Of a stretch of 64,000 nt of DNA, positions 50,219 to 59,988 are shown piece after piece. The notes below the pieces were generated by a model, which was not told the origin of the DNA, did not search any database, and saw only the letters and a program-made list of their open reading frames with translations. Source of the stretch: Sphingobium faniae. GTDB taxonomy: Bacteria > Pseudomonadota > Alphaproteobacteria > Sphingomonadales > Sphingomonadaceae. Every line of letters starts with the position of its first letter. Position 1 is the stretch's first letter. Location of the stretch: contig FMTU01000005.1 in the NCBI GenBank assembly GCA_900100475.1, positions 62,001 through 126,000 of the forward strand, in the 5' to 3' direction. The translations under genes and the position numbers were made by a program.

Positions 50219-52360
50219 GTGGCCGAAGCTGATCCCTCCGCCAGCCTGAACATATCGGGCGAACGCTATTTCAACCGGGAGCTGAGCTGGCTGACCTTCA
50301 ATCAGCGCGTGCTGGAAGAAGCGATGAACCGCGCGCATCCTCTGCTGGAACGGCTCCGCTTCCTTTCCATCTCGGGCGCGAATCTGGACGAGTTTTTCAG
50401 CGTGCGCGTCGCGGGCCTCAAGGGCCAGCAATTGCAGGACGTGGACATGCGCTCCGCCGACGGGCTGACCCCGGTGCAGCAACTGGCCGCGATCACCGAG
50501 GAAACGGTACGCCTGATGGCGGCGCAGCAGAAGGTGTGGGGCGCGTTGCACGGTGAACTGGCGCAGGTCGGGATAGAGGTGATCGGCCCCTCCAGCGAGA
50601 TCGACGCGGCGGCCGAAGCTTGGCTACGGGAGCATTTCCTGACACAGATTTTCCCGATTCTGACGCCCCAAGCGCTGGACCCGGCGCATCCCTTTCCCTT
50701 CATTCCCAATCAGGGCCTGTCGATCGTCTTCGATCTGGAGCGCCTGTCGGACAAGCAGCCGATCCGCGAACTGGTGATGCTTCCCTCCTCGCTGGCCCGC
50801 TTTGTCCGCATGCCGGGCGAACCTGCGCGTTTCATGGCGCTGGAGGCTGTGATCCGGCGCCATTCCGCCAATCTCTTCCCCGGCTATCGCGTCCGCAACA
50901 GCGGCGTGTTCCGCATCATCCGCGACAGCGACATCGAGATAGAGGAAGAGGCGGAGGATCTGGTCCGCTATTTCCGCAGCGCCATCAAGCGCCGTCGCCG
51001 GGGCCGGGTGATCCGCATGGAGATCGAGGAACGCATCCCCGAACCTGTGGAAGAGATGTTGCAGGACATGCTTCAGGGGCATGAGGCGATCGTCGCCGAG
51101 GTCGAAGGTTTCGTCGGCATCGGCGACCTGTCGAACATCGTGGACGAGGACCGGCCCGATCTGAAGTTCGAACCTTATGCGCCGCGATTCCCGGAACGGA
51201 TCCGGGAATATGGCGGGGATTGTTTTGCGGCGATTCGGGCGAAGGATATCCTTGTCCATCACCCCTATGAAGCGTTCGACGTGGTCGTTTCGTTCTTGAA
51301 ACAAGCGGCTTCCGACCCCGATGTCGTGGCGATCAAGCAGACGCTTTATCGCGCGGGCAAGCAGTCGGCGATCATCCGCGCGCTGATCGACGCGGCGGAG
51401 GCGGGCAAGTCGGTCACCGCCGTGGTGGAATTGAAGGCCCGCTTCGACGAGGAGCAGAATCTGATGTGGGCCGACGCGCTGGAACGCGCGGGGGTGCAGG
51501 TGGTCTATGGCTTCATCGACTGGAAGACCCACGCCAAGGTTTCGATGGTCGTCCGGCGCGAGGGCGGGCAGTTCCGCACCTACTGTCATTTCGGGACGGG
51601 CAATTATCACCCGATCACCGCGCGCATCTATACGGATCTGAGCTTCTTCACCGCGACACCGGCCTATGGGCGCGACGCCGCGGCGCTGTTCAACTATATC
51701 ACCGGCTATGTCGAGCCGCAGAGCCTGGAAAAGCTGGTCATGTCGCCGCGCGATCTGCGCAATCGCCTGTGCGAACTGATCGAGGCGGAGATCGAGCATG
51801 TCCGCGCCGGACGACCCGGCACGATCTGGGCCAAGATGAACTCGCTGGTCGATCCGGCGATCATCGAAAAGCTTTATGCCGCCAGCAATGCGGGGGTCGA
51901 GATCGACCTGATCGTGCGCGGCATATGCTGCCTGCGCCCCGGCGTTCCGGGCATGTCGGAGAATATCCGGGTCAAATCCGTGGTCGGCCGCTTTCTGGAA
52001 CATAGCCGCATCACCGTGTTCGGCAACGGCAAGGCGTTGCCCAATAATGGCGCGCGGGTGTTCATCAGCTCGGCCGACTGGATGCCGCGCAATTTCGACC
52101 GGCGGGTGGAGTTCCTCGCCCCCATCGAAAATCCGACGGTGCACGACCAGATTCTCGACCAGGTGATGGTCGCGAATCTGATCGATACCGAACAAAGCTG
52201 GGAACTGGCGAGCGACGGCCATTATCAGCGGGTCGATCCGGGCAACAAGCCATTCAATCTGCACCGTTATTTCATGACCAACCCATCGCTGTCGGGACGC
52301 GGCGCGGCGCTCGACAGCGGGGCGGTGCCGACGCTGCGCCTGCGCGCACGGGCGAGCTGA
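50219..52360 (+). CDS. ppk: Polyphosphate kinase 1
   Basis: The 713-residue PPK1 polymerises the gamma-phosphate of ATP into polyphosphate, reversibly. Landmarks: NISGERYFNRELSWLTFNQR at the N-terminus, FLSISGANLDEFFSVRVAGL, the phospholipase D-like active site with VVELKARFDEEQNLMWADAL, and the autophosphorylated His region RTYCHFGTGNYHPITARIYT. A second catalytic half has FLEHSRITVFGNG and FISSADWMPRNFDRRVEFL. The start is GTG at 50219. ppx follows after 5 bp, giving a synthesis/degradation pair in one transcript. Confidence 0.97.
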   Translation: MAEADPSASLNISGERYFNRELSWLTFNQRVLEEAMNRAHPLLERLRFLSISGANLDEFFSVRVAGLKGQQLQDVDMRSADGLTPVQQLAAITEETVRLMAAQQKVWGALHGELAQVGIEVIGPSSEIDAAAEAWLREHFLTQIFPILTPQALDPAHPFPFIPNQGLSIVFDLERLSDKQPIRELVMLPSSLARFVRMPGEPARFMALEAVIRRHSANLFPGYRVRNSGVFRIIRDSDIEIEEEAEDLVRYFRSAIKRRRRGRVIRMEIEERIPEPVEEMLQDMLQGHEAIVAEVEGFVGIGDLSNIVDEDRPDLKFEPYAPRFPERIREYGGDCFAAIRAKDILVHHPYEAFDVVVSFLKQAASDPDVVAIKQTLYRAGKQSAIIRALIDAAEAGKSVTAVVELKARFDEEQNLMWADALERAGVQVVYGFIDWKTHAKVSMVVRREGGQFRTYCHFGTGNYHPITARIYTDLSFFTATPAYGRDAAALFNYITGYVEPQSLEKLVMSPRDLRNRLCELIEAEIEHVRAGRPGTIWAKMNSLVDPAIIEKLYAASNAGVEIDLIVRGICCLRPGVPGMSENIRVKSVVGRFLEHSRITVFGNGKALPNNGARVFISSADWMPRNFDRRVEFLAPIENPTVHDQILDQVMVANLIDTEQSWELASDGHYQRVDPGNKPFNLHRYFMTNPSLSGRGAALDSGAVPTLRLRARAS

Positions 52361-52365
52361 CGCGG

Positions 52366-53880
52366 ATGAATTCCATGCTGCGCCGCGTGAGGGAAGTTGC
52401 CGAAACCATGGCGACGTCCCCGGAGCCTGCCACCGCGCGGACAGCGATCATCGACATTGGATCGAACAGCGTGCGTCTGGTCGTCTATGACGGGCCGCGC
52501 CGCATCCCTTTCATCCTGTTCAATGAAAAGGTGATGGCGGGGCTGGGCGCGTCGCTCGCCAGGACCGGACAGATCGAACCGGATGCAATGGAGCGCGGAT
52601 TGCGGGCGGTGGCGCGCTTCGCCCATTTGTGCCGGGAGATGAAGGTCGCCCAGGTCCGCTGCGTCGCCACGGCGGCGGTGCGCGATGCGACCAACGGGTC
52701 GACCTTCATCGCGCGGACGCAGGCCCTGGGGCTGAAGGTCGAATTGCTGACCGGCGGGCAGGAAGCGATGGGCGCGGCCCATGGCGTGCTGTCGGGCATC
52801 CCCGGCGCGGACGGCATCGTCGGCGATCTGGGCGGTGGCAGTCTGGAATTGGCGCGGGTGCGCGACGGAGCGGTGCATCAGACCGTGTCCTTGCCGCTGG
52901 GCGTCCTGCGCCTGCCGCAGATTCGCGCCAAGGGGCCAAAGGCGCTGGAGCGGATGCTGGCCAGGATGCTGGACAAGGCGGGCTGGCCGATCGAGCCGGG
53001 CCTGCCCCTCTATATGGTGGGCGGATCGTGGCGCGCGCTGGCGCGATTCGACATGCAGAGGACGAATTTCCCGCTGCCGGTGGTCCATCAATATGAAATG
53101 CCCGCGAAACGGGCCGAGCAACTGACCCGGATCGTGTCCCATGTCGGCAAGTCGCGGCTCAAGGCGATCCCGGCCATCACCGGATCGCGCGTACCGACCC
53201 TGCCGGATGCGGCGGCGTTGCTGTCGGTCGTCGTGCGCCAGTTGAAGGCGGGCAAGCTGATCGTGTCGGCTTACGGGCTGCGCGAAGGACTGCTGTTCGA
53301 CGATCTGCCCGCTCCTTTGCGCGCGCATGATCCGCTGCTGGTCGCGGCGGAAGCGGAAGGCGAGGCGCAGGCGCGATTTCGCGGCCATGGCGACATGATC
53401 GAACGCTGGATCGCGCCGCTGTTCCGGGATGACGATGCCGTCGCGCGTCGGATTCGCCGCGCGGCCTGTCTGCTGGCCGATGTCAGTTGGCGCGCCAATC
53501 CCGATTTTCGCGCGGAACGCGGCATGGAGATTGCCTTGCACAGCAACTGGGTGGGCATCACCGTGCCGGAGCGAGCCATGCTGGCGCAGGCGCTTTACAG
53601 TAATTTTGGCGGCGGGACGCAGGTTCCCGCCGGACTGGACCGGCTGGCTTCGCCGGCGGCGCTGAAGCGCGCCATGCTATGGGGATTGGCGATCCGTCTG
53701 GGCCAAAGGCTGTCGGGCGGTATCGAAGGGCCGTTGATCGTGTCCCGTCTGGATCGGGACGGCGATGTGCTGGAACTGACGCTGCGCGAGGAAGACGGCG
53801 ACCTGCTGGGCGAAGCGGTCGAGAGACGGCTTCGCCAACTGGCGCAGGCGATGAATGTCCAATATCGTCTGCGCCCCTGA
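52366..53880 (+). CDS. ppx: Exopolyphosphatase (Ppx/GppA family)
   Basis: The 504-residue actin-fold phosphatase degrades polyphosphate or pppGpp. It has AIIDIGSNSVRLVVYDG (phosphate loop 1, about residues 26-42), VRCVATAAVRDATNGSTFI, GIVGDLGGGSLELARV (phosphate loop 2) and the C-terminal HD-like helical region (DVSWRANPDFRAERGMEIAL). It is immediately downstream of ppk, so polyphosphate synthesis and hydrolysis are cotranscribed. Several in-frame ATGs lie in the first 14 codons; I used the first. Confidence 0.94.
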   Translation: MNSMLRRVREVAETMATSPEPATARTAIIDIGSNSVRLVVYDGPRRIPFILFNEKVMAGLGASLARTGQIEPDAMERGLRAVARFAHLCREMKVAQVRCVATAAVRDATNGSTFIARTQALGLKVELLTGGQEAMGAAHGVLSGIPGADGIVGDLGGGSLELARVRDGAVHQTVSLPLGVLRLPQIRAKGPKALERMLARMLDKAGWPIEPGLPLYMVGGSWRALARFDMQRTNFPLPVVHQYEMPAKRAEQLTRIVSHVGKSRLKAIPAITGSRVPTLPDAAALLSVVVRQLKAGKLIVSAYGLREGLLFDDLPAPLRAHDPLLVAAEAEGEAQARFRGHGDMIERWIAPLFRDDDAVARRIRRAACLLADVSWRANPDFRAERGMEIALHSNWVGITVPERAMLAQALYSNFGGGTQVPAGLDRLASPAALKRAMLWGLAIRLGQRLSGGIEGPLIVSRLDRDGDVLELTLREEDGDLLGEAVERRLRQLAQAMNVQYRLRP

Positions 53881-53942
53881 TCCTCTGGCCCTGATCCCCT
53901 TGGGCGGCCGGAAAAGCCGCATGAACTTGCGGTGGAGGGGCA

Positions 53943-54869
53943 TTGGCTTTAATGCGCGCGCGCATGAACGATAAGCATGCCCCTGAACCCGCGCTCCTCG
54001 CGAAGGCCGAAACCCTTGTCGAGGCGCTGCCCTATATGCAGCGATATGCGGGCGAGACCTTCGTCGTCAAATATGGCGGTCATGCCATGGGCGACCCCGA
54101 AGCGGCGCGTGATTTCGCCGAGGATGTCGTGCTGATGAAGGCGGTGGGCATCAATGTCGTGGTCGTCCATGGCGGCGGGCCGCAGATCGGCGCGATGCTC
54201 AAGAAACTGGGCGTCGAATCGCATTTCATCAACGGTCTGCGCGTCACCGATGCGGAGACGGCGCATATCGCTGAAATGGTGCTGGCCGGGTCGATCAACA
54301 AGGAAATCGTCGGCTGGATTTCCGGCGCGGGCGGCCGGGCGGTCGGCATTTCGGGCAAGGATGGCGGGCTGGTCCTGTGCGAGAAGGTCGGCGGCAACCG
54401 CGCGCCCGATCCCAATAGCGGGATTGAGCGGCATGTGGACCTGGGCTTCGTCGGCGATCCGGTGAAGGTGGACCGGCGCATCCTCGACACGCTGTCGCAG
54501 GACGGCATCATCCCGGTGGTGGCTCCGGTCGGCATCGGCGCGGACGGCCATACCTATAATGTCAACGCCGACACCATGGCGGGCGCGATCGCGGCCGAAC
54601 TGGGTGCCTCGCGCTTTTTCCTGCTGACCGACGTGGCGGGCGTGCTGGACAAGCAGGGGCGGCTCCTCACCGACCTCGATCCCGCCGCGATCAGGGGATT
54701 GCAGGAGGACGGCACGATCAGCGGCGGCATGATCCCTAAGCTCGAAACCTGCGTGAAGGCGGTGGAAGGCGGCGTTGACGCAGCCGTCATCCTCGACGGG
54801 CGGGTGCCCCATGCCATGCTGCTGGAAATCTTCACCGACCGGGGCGCGGGCACTTTGGTTCGGCGCTGA
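53943..54869 (+). CDS. argB: Acetylglutamate kinase
   Basis: This enzyme phosphorylates N-acetylglutamate in arginine synthesis. About 300 residues with [40 protein letters not shown] (glycine-rich loop), [39 protein letters not shown] and [20 protein letters not shown], the standard order. Start choice is uncertain: TTG 53943, ATG 53952 or ATG 53964 are all in frame behind GGAGGGG. It lies 62 bp after ppx on the same strand. Confidence 0.95.
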   Translation: MALMRARMNDKHAPEPALLAKAETLVEALPYMQRYAGETFVVKYGGHAMGDPEAARDFAEDVVLMKAVGINVVVVHGGGPQIGAMLKKLGVESHFINGLRVTDAETAHIAEMVLAGSINKEIVGWISGAGGRAVGISGKDGGLVLCEKVGGNRAPDPNSGIERHVDLGFVGDPVKVDRRILDTLSQDGIIPVVAPVGIGADGHTYNVNADTMAGAIAAELGASRFFLLTDVAGVLDKQGRLLTDLDPAAIRGLQEDGTISGGMIPKLETCVKAVEGGVDAAVILDGRVPHAMLLEIFTDRGAGTLVRR

Positions 54870-54979
54870 TCGGTCGGTTCAGCGAGTCCGGGCCGTTGTT
54901 GGTGGAATAAGCCGCGTTGGCGGCTTGTCGCGCGGCGCCTGCCTCGGCTAGAGGAAACGTCCAGCATATCGGAGACTTC

Positions 54980-55270
54980 ATGGCCTACGCGCTCTATCAG
55001 ATCATCGTTATCCTGCTCGATGTGTTGTGGTGGATCATCATCATTCAGGCCATCATGAGCTGGCTGATCGCTTTCAACGTCATCAACACCTATAGCGACG
55101 TGGTCCGCACCATCATCACGGTGCTCGACCGGATCACCGCGCCCATCTATAACCCGATCCGAAGGGTGATGCCGGACCTTGGCGCGCTCGACCTGTCGCC
55201 GATGGTGGTGCTGTTGGCGATCCTCATCATCCGGCAGGCGATCTTGCCGCCGCTGTTCGGGCTGGTGTGA
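54980..55270 (+). CDS. YggT-family membrane protein
   Basis: The 96-residue protein has two hydrophobic segments: YQIIVILLDVLWWIIIIQAI near the start and VVLLAILIIRQAILPPLFGL at the end. Between them is RITAPIYNPIRRVMPDLGAL, the hallmark of YggT (one repeat). Family members affect cell division, osmotic tolerance or membrane complex assembly. CGGAGACTTC precedes the ATG. It overlaps the DUF167 gene by four bases (GTGA), the usual YggT-YggU partnership. Confidence 0.93.
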   Translation: MAYALYQIIVILLDVLWWIIIIQAIMSWLIAFNVINTYSDVVRTIITVLDRITAPIYNPIRRVMPDLGALDLSPMVVLLAILIIRQAILPPLFGLV

Positions 55271-55593
55271 CGGTCTGGAGTTGCGACGGCGACGACCTGC
55301 TGCTGCGCGTCAGGCTGACGCCCGGCGCGGCGCGGGAAGAAGCGGGCGGCATCTGGGCGGATGAGAAGGGCGCGCTGTGGCTCCGCGCCCGCGTGCGGGC
55401 CGTGGCGGAAAAGGGCAAGGCCAATGCGGCGCTGATCGCTTTGCTGGCGAAGCGGCTGGATTGGCCCAAAAGCGCGATTTTGCTGGAATCGGGTGACAGC
55501 AACCGGCTAAAGCGGCTGCGGATGAAGGGCGGCGGAGAGGCGGATGCGCTCCAGCGGCTTTGCGCCATGATCGAGGAGCAGGGACGGGCATGA
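55267..55593 (+). CDS. DUF167 (YggU-like) protein
   Basis: The 108-residue protein starts at GTG overlapping the yggT stop. It contains [20 protein letters not shown] and [20 protein letters not shown] with LAKRLDW, then a [15 protein letters not shown] segment, the full DUF167 pattern. Function unknown in bacteria. Its stop overlaps the folD start (ATGA), so it is in the middle of a coupled operon. Confidence 0.93.
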   Translation: MTVWSCDGDDLLLRVRLTPGAAREEAGGIWADEKGALWLRARVRAVAEKGKANAALIALLAKRLDWPKSAILLESGDSNRLKRLRMKGGGEADALQRLCAMIEEQGRA

Positions 55594-56483
55594 CCATTGG
55601 CAAGATCATCGACGGCAAGGCGTTCGCGGCGACGCTGCGGGCGCAGGTGGCCGAGGGCGTGGCGGCCTTTGCCGCGCAGACGGGGCGCAAGCCGGGGCTG
55701 GCGGTGGTGCTGGTGGGCGAAGACCCGGCCAGTTCTGTCTATGTCCGCAACAAGGGCAAGATGACGGTCGAGACGGGCATGGAAAGCTTCGAATTCAAGC
55801 TGCCCGCGTCCATCGGCGAGGAAGAACTGCTCGACCTGATCGAGGAACTGAACGCGGATGAGCGGATCGACGGCATCCTCTGCCAGTTGCCGCTGCCGGG
55901 GCATATCGACGAAGCGTCGGTGATCGCCGCCGTTGATCCGGCCAAGGATGTGGACGGCTTCCATGTCGTCAATTCCGGGCGGCTCGCGACGGGGCAGGAC
56001 GCGCTGGTGCCCTGCACGCCGCTGGGTTGCATCATGCTGCTCAAGGATGAACTGGGCGACCTTGGCGGTCTGGAGGCCGTGGTAGTGGGGCGCTCCAATA
56101 TCGTGGGCAAGCCGATGGCGCAGTTGCTGCTGGCGGAAAATTGCACCGTCACCGTCGCGCACAGCCGCACCCGCGACATCGCCAGCGTGGTGCATCGCGC
56201 CGACATCGTGGTGGCCGCCGTGGGGCGCGCCGAGATGGTGAAGGGCGAATGGATCAAGCCGGGCGCGACCGTTATCGACGTGGGCATCAATCGCGTGACC
56301 GATACGGAGGACGGCAAGAGCCGGATCGTGGGCGATGTTGCCACCGCCGAAGCGTTGGCCCATGTCCGCGCGATCACGCCGGTGCCGGGCGGCGTCGGGC
56401 CGATGACGATCGCGGTGCTGCTGCGCAACACGCTGGTCGCTGCCCATGCGCGCGCGGGATTGCCGAAGCCGGAGGGGCTGTGA
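55590..56483 (+). CDS. folD: Bifunctional methylene-THF dehydrogenase/methenyl-THF cyclohydrolase
   Basis: The 297-residue enzyme interconverts 5,10-methylene-, methenyl- and 10-formyl-tetrahydrofolate with NADP. Landmarks: [20 protein letters not shown] (with KGKM carrying the catalytic Lys), [67 protein letters not shown] and [17 protein letters not shown]. The product feeds the PurN reaction encoded elsewhere in this window. It overlaps both neighbours by four bases. Confidence 0.97.
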   Translation: MTIGKIIDGKAFAATLRAQVAEGVAAFAAQTGRKPGLAVVLVGEDPASSVYVRNKGKMTVETGMESFEFKLPASIGEEELLDLIEELNADERIDGILCQLPLPGHIDEASVIAAVDPAKDVDGFHVVNSGRLATGQDALVPCTPLGCIMLLKDELGDLGGLEAVVVGRSNIVGKPMAQLLLAENCTVTVAHSRTRDIASVVHRADIVVAAVGRAEMVKGEWIKPGATVIDVGINRVTDTEDGKSRIVGDVATAEALAHVRAITPVPGGVGPMTIAVLLRNTLVAAHARAGLPKPEGL

Positions 56484-57160
56484 AGGTACGCGCCGCGCTC
56501 CTGCTGGCGGGCGCGTTCGCGCTGGTCGGTGCGCGGCCGCCGATGCGGTTCCAGCCCGATCCCAGTTCGGTGATCGCGGCGGAAATGGCCTTCAACCGGC
56601 TGGCGCAGGAAAAAGGCCAGTGGACAGCCTTTCGCGAGACATCTGCTGAAGACGCGGTGATGTTCGTGCCGCAGCGGGTGCTGGCGAAGGATTGGCTCAG
56701 GAAACAGGTCGATCCGCCCGCTTCGGTGCAATGGTCGCCCTCCATCGTCTATGTGTCCTGCAACGGCAATCTGGCCGCCAGCACCGGCAACTGGAAGCGG
56801 CTGGACGGATCGACCGGCTATTTCACGACCATGTGGCGGCGCGACAAGAAGGGCGCGTGGAAGTGGATCATGGACCATGGCGACAAATTGACCAGTCCAC
56901 GCGAAGCACCGGAATATCTGAGCGGCAAGGTCGCCACCTGCAAGCGGCGCGGGCCGGATGGGGGGCAGGATATGGCTCCCCACGGATCGGCGCCTGCGTC
57001 TGGGGCGCGGGACAGGCGCGCGCTGCCGCCAGCGGACGAAAGCCTGCTCTGGTCGGCTGACGCGGCGACGGACGGCAGCCGCCATGTCACCGTGCGGATG
57101 TGGAACGGCACGGATTATGAGACGGTGATCGACGACCGGGTAGAAGCTCCGGAATCATGA
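56480..57160 (+). CDS. Exported NTF2-like/DUF4440-type protein
   Basis: The 226-residue protein starts at GTG 56480 (overlapping folD). The N-terminus [17 protein letters not shown] looks like a signal peptide. The mature domain has [33 protein letters not shown] and AASTGNWKR followed by [20 protein letters not shown], the cone-shaped fold of SnoaL/DUF4440 proteins. The C-terminal third is Pro/Ala/Arg-rich and poorly structured. The enzyme or binding role is unknown. It overlaps the marC-family gene by four bases. Confidence 0.8.
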   Translation: MKVRAALLLAGAFALVGARPPMRFQPDPSSVIAAEMAFNRLAQEKGQWTAFRETSAEDAVMFVPQRVLAKDWLRKQVDPPASVQWSPSIVYVSCNGNLAASTGNWKRLDGSTGYFTTMWRRDKKGAWKWIMDHGDKLTSPREAPEYLSGKVATCKRRGPDGGQDMAPHGSAPASGARDRRALPPADESLLWSADAATDGSRHVTVRMWNGTDYETVIDDRVEAPES

Positions 57161-57774
57161 GCGAGCTTTTCCTTTCCGCCTTCGTCACCCTGTTCGTGGT
57201 GATCGACCCGCCGGGTTGCGCGCCGATCTATGCCAGCCTCACCACTGGCGCGAGCGCGGCGCAGCGGCGGAGCATGGCGATCCGCGCGGTGGCGATCGCG
57301 GCGGCGATCCTGTTGATCTTCGCGCTGTGGGGCAAGCAGTTGCTCCATATCCTGGGCATCGAACTGGACAGCTTCCGCATCGCGGGCGGGATCATGCTGT
57401 TCATGATCGCGATGGACATGGTGTTTGAAAAACGGACCGAGCGCCGCGAAAACCGCGCGCAGAAGATCGCCGAAACGCCGCAGGTGGAGGATGTCTCCGT
57501 CTTTCCCATGGCGATGCCGATGATCGCGGGGCCAGGCTCCATCGCCACCGTCATGCTGATGATGTCGCGGGCCGATGGCATGGCGGACAGGCTGGTGGTG
57601 CTGGGCGCGGTCGGGTTGACGCTGGCGCTGATGCTGGGATCGCTGCTGGCGGCGGGACCGATCATGGCGCTGCTGGGGCAGAAGATCGAGGCGGTCATCA
57701 CCCGCCTGCTGGGCGTGTTGCTCGCCGCGCTGGCGGCGCAGTTCGTGATCGACGGACTGAAATCGAGCTTCTGA
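57157..57774 (+). CDS. MarC-family integral membrane protein
   Basis: The 205-residue protein has six hydrophobic segments. Typical MarC motifs: LFVVIDPPGCAPIYASLT at the N-terminus, SFRIAGGIMLFMIAMDMVF, and VFPMAMPMIAGPGSIATVML in mid-protein. MarC proteins were once thought to be drug exporters, but their transport substrate is unsettled. Last gene of the yggT-DUF167-folD-NTF2-like-marC operon, with a bidirectional terminator 18 bp on. Confidence 0.92.
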   Translation: MSELFLSAFVTLFVVIDPPGCAPIYASLTTGASAAQRRSMAIRAVAIAAAILLIFALWGKQLLHILGIELDSFRIAGGIMLFMIAMDMVFEKRTERRENRAQKIAETPQVEDVSVFPMAMPMIAGPGSIATVMLMMSRADGMADRLVVLGAVGLTLALMLGSLLAAGPIMALLGQKIEAVITRLLGVLLAALAAQFVIDGLKSSF

Positions 57775-57792
57775 AATAGGCAGGATATGCGG

Positions 57793-57825
57793 AACCTGTC
57801 CCGCTCCGGCTGAACGGGACAGGTT
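57793..57825. terminator. Bidirectional terminator
   Basis: Perfect 11-bp stem AACCTGTCCCG/CGGGACAGGTT with an 11-nt loop, between the convergent marC-family and OmpA-family genes. Confidence 0.75.
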
Positions 57826-57835
57826 TCGGTCTGGA

Positions 57836-58516
57836 TCAGGACCGCATGTCGGCTTCGGTGACGGGCGCGACCTTGATTTCGACGCGGCGGTTGGAGGCTT
57901 TGCCTTCCTCCGTGGTGTTCGAGGCGAGGGGTTGCGTTTCGCCGAAGCCGCGCGTCGCGATGCGGGCGGACTGGACCCCATGGATGGTGAGATAATCGGC
58001 GACCGACTGGGCACGCCGTTCGGACAGGCCCTGATTATAGCTGTCGCTGCCGTCGCTGTCGGTGTGGCCGTACACGTCGATATAGGTCTTGGGATATTGC
58101 GCCAGAACCGACGCCACATCGTTCAGCGTCGGCTGGAACTGCGGCTGCACGGTGGCGCTGTCGAAGCCGAAGGTGATGCCCGACGGCATCCGCAGCAGCA
58201 GATTGTCGCCGTCGCGGATCACGTCTACGCCGGTTCCAGCCGTTTCTTCGCGCAGCTTGCGTTCTTGCGCGTCCATATAGCTGCCGATGCCCGCGCCCGC
58301 GATGGCGCCGATGCCCGCGCCCAGAATCTTTTCGGTACGGTCGTGCCGCCCGCCGACCAGATCGCCCAACAAATAGCCGCCCAGCGCGCCGCCAATGCCG
58401 CCGATCGCGGCCTTCGAAACCTGACGATTCCCGGTTTGCGGATCGGTGGTGCAGGCCGTTGTCGCCAACATTGCGGCAAGGCCCATGGCGCTCATGATAC
58501 CGTAGGAAGTCTTCAT
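57836..58516 (-). CDS. OmpA-family lipoprotein with glycine-zipper region
   Basis: The 226-residue protein has a lipobox-like ATTACT near residue 20. Glycine-zipper segment KAAIGGIGGALGGYLLGDLV and GAGIGAIAGAGIGSYMDA follow. A C-terminal OmpA-like peptidoglycan-binding domain contains VYGHTDSDGSDSYNQGLSER and the conserved NRRVEIKV. It should anchor the outer membrane to peptidoglycan, as YiaD/Pal-like proteins do. It is divergent from the CorC/HlyC-type gene. Confidence 0.92.
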   Translation of the reverse strand: MKTSYGIMSAMGLAAMLATTACTTDPQTGNRQVSKAAIGGIGGALGGYLLGDLVGGRHDRTEKILGAGIGAIAGAGIGSYMDAQERKLREETAGTGVDVIRDGDNLLLRMPSGITFGFDSATVQPQFQPTLNDVASVLAQYPKTYIDVYGHTDSDGSDSYNQGLSERRAQSVADYLTIHGVQSARIATRGFGETQPLASNTTEEGKASNRRVEIKVAPVTEADMRS

Positions 58517-58622
58517 CGGTCCTGATCCCTTGTCTTGATGCGTCCTTCGGCGACGCTGACGTACAAATGTCGATAGATCTATTTTGTTCCACTAGCGAAC
58601 TGAATGAGCGATGAGGGGACTG

Positions 58623-58651
58623 TTGTGAAATTGAAAGAATAGGCGTTATAG
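58623..58651 (+). promoter_or_regulatory. Promoter for the CorC/HlyC-type gene
   Basis: TTGTGA (58623-58628) and TTATAG (58646-58651) with a 17-bp spacer lie shortly before the ATG at 58669. GGGGGAA directly after the -10 box may serve as ribosome-binding site, so the leader is very short. Confidence 0.5.
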
Positions 58652-58668
58652 GGGGAATATCGACCGCC

Positions 58669-59988
58669 ATGGCCATGCTTCCCCCTCATTCGCTGTCGCC
58701 CTTTCCCTGGGTCGATCTTTTCATCATCCTCGGACTGGTGGCGCTCAATGGCGTGTTCGCCATGTCGGAACTGGCCATCGTGTCGGCGCGCAAGCCGCGC
58801 CTGCAGGCGATGGAGAAAACGGGACGGCGCGGCGCGCGCTCGGCGCTGGCGCTGGCGTCTGATCCGGGCAAGTTCCTTTCCACCGTTCAGATCGGCATCA
58901 CGCTGATCGGCATCGTCGCGGGCGCCTATTCGGGCGCAAGCCTTGGCGGGCCGGTGGGCGAGCGGCTGGGGCTGCTGCTGCACCTGTCACCCAATGGGGC
59001 GCAAAGCCTGGGCTTCGCGCTGGTGATCGGCGTGACCACCTATGCCTCGCTCATCATCGGGGAACTGGTGCCCAAGCAGTTCGCGCTGCGCCGGCCCGAA
59101 GCCATCGCCGTGCTCGTCGCCAAGCCGATGCAGTGGCTGGCGAAGCTGACCGCGCCGCTGGTGTGGGTGCTGGACGGATCGAGCGCGCTGATCTTCCGCC
59201 TGCTGGGCATGACCCGCGAATCGGAAGACCATGTGACGGCGGAGGAACTGCATCTGATCGTCGCGGAGGCCAGCCGGTCGGGCGTGATCGAGGAAAGCGA
59301 GCGGGCGATCATCTCTGGCGTGGTGCGGCTGGCCGACCGGCCGGTGCGAGAGGTGATGACGCAGCGCATGGATGTCGACTGGATCGACATCGGCGCGGAT
59401 GAGGCGACGATTCGCGCGCGCCTGTTGAAAACGCCGCATACCCGCCTGCCGGTGGGGCGCGGGTCGGTGGAGGATCTGGTCGGCGTCGTGCAGGCGCGCG
59501 ACATCATGGCGGCGCTGTTCCGGGGCGAGATGCTGGATCTGGATGCGCTGATCCGCAAGGCGGAGGTGGTGCCCGATCAGGTCGATGCGATGGATGCGCT
59601 GGAGGTGCTGCGGCGGTCCGACGTGCCGATGGTGATGGTGCATGACGAATATGGGCATTTCGAAGGGATCGTGACGCCCGCCGATCTGCTGTCGGCCATT
59701 GCCGGGCATTTCGCATCGGACCGCGATACGGACGAGGAACCCGATCTGGTCGAGCGCGAGGACGGCAGTCTGCTGGTATCGGGACAGATGCCGGTCGACC
59801 AGCTTGCCGAGCGGATTGGCATCGACCTGCCGGAGGACCGTGATTACGCGACGGTCGCGGGCCATGCGCTGTGGCTGCTCAAGCGGTTGCCCGAAGTGGG
59901 CGATCATGTCGACGATCAGGGCTGGCGTTTCGAGATCGTCGACATGGACGGGCGCAAGATCGACAAGCTGCTCGTGGCGGCGCAATGA
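58669..59988 (+). CDS. CNNM/CorC-HlyC-type membrane transporter protein
   Basis: The 439-residue protein has an N-terminal DUF21 membrane domain (LFIILGLVALNGVFAMSELA, then VQIGITLIGIVAGAYSGASL), two CBS domains (VREVMTQRMDVDWIDIGADE; VPMVMVHDEYGHFEGIVTPA) and a C-terminal CorC_HlyC FAD-like domain (LLVSGQMPVDQLAERIGIDL). Proteins of this layout export Mg2+ or Co2+ or maintain membrane ion balance; the old hemolysin label is not functional evidence. It overlaps the next gene by four bases. Confidence 0.94.
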   Translation: MAMLPPHSLSPFPWVDLFIILGLVALNGVFAMSELAIVSARKPRLQAMEKTGRRGARSALALASDPGKFLSTVQIGITLIGIVAGAYSGASLGGPVGERLGLLLHLSPNGAQSLGFALVIGVTTYASLIIGELVPKQFALRRPEAIAVLVAKPMQWLAKLTAPLVWVLDGSSALIFRLLGMTRESEDHVTAEELHLIVAEASRSGVIEESERAIISGVVRLADRPVREVMTQRMDVDWIDIGADEATIRARLLKTPHTRLPVGRGSVEDLVGVVQARDIMAALFRGEMLDLDALIRKAEVVPDQVDAMDALEVLRRSDVPMVMVHDEYGHFEGIVTPADLLSAIAGHFASDRDTDEEPDLVEREDGSLLVSGQMPVDQLAERIGIDLPEDRDYATVAGHALWLLKRLPEVGDHVDDQGWRFEIVDMDGRKIDKLLVAAQ

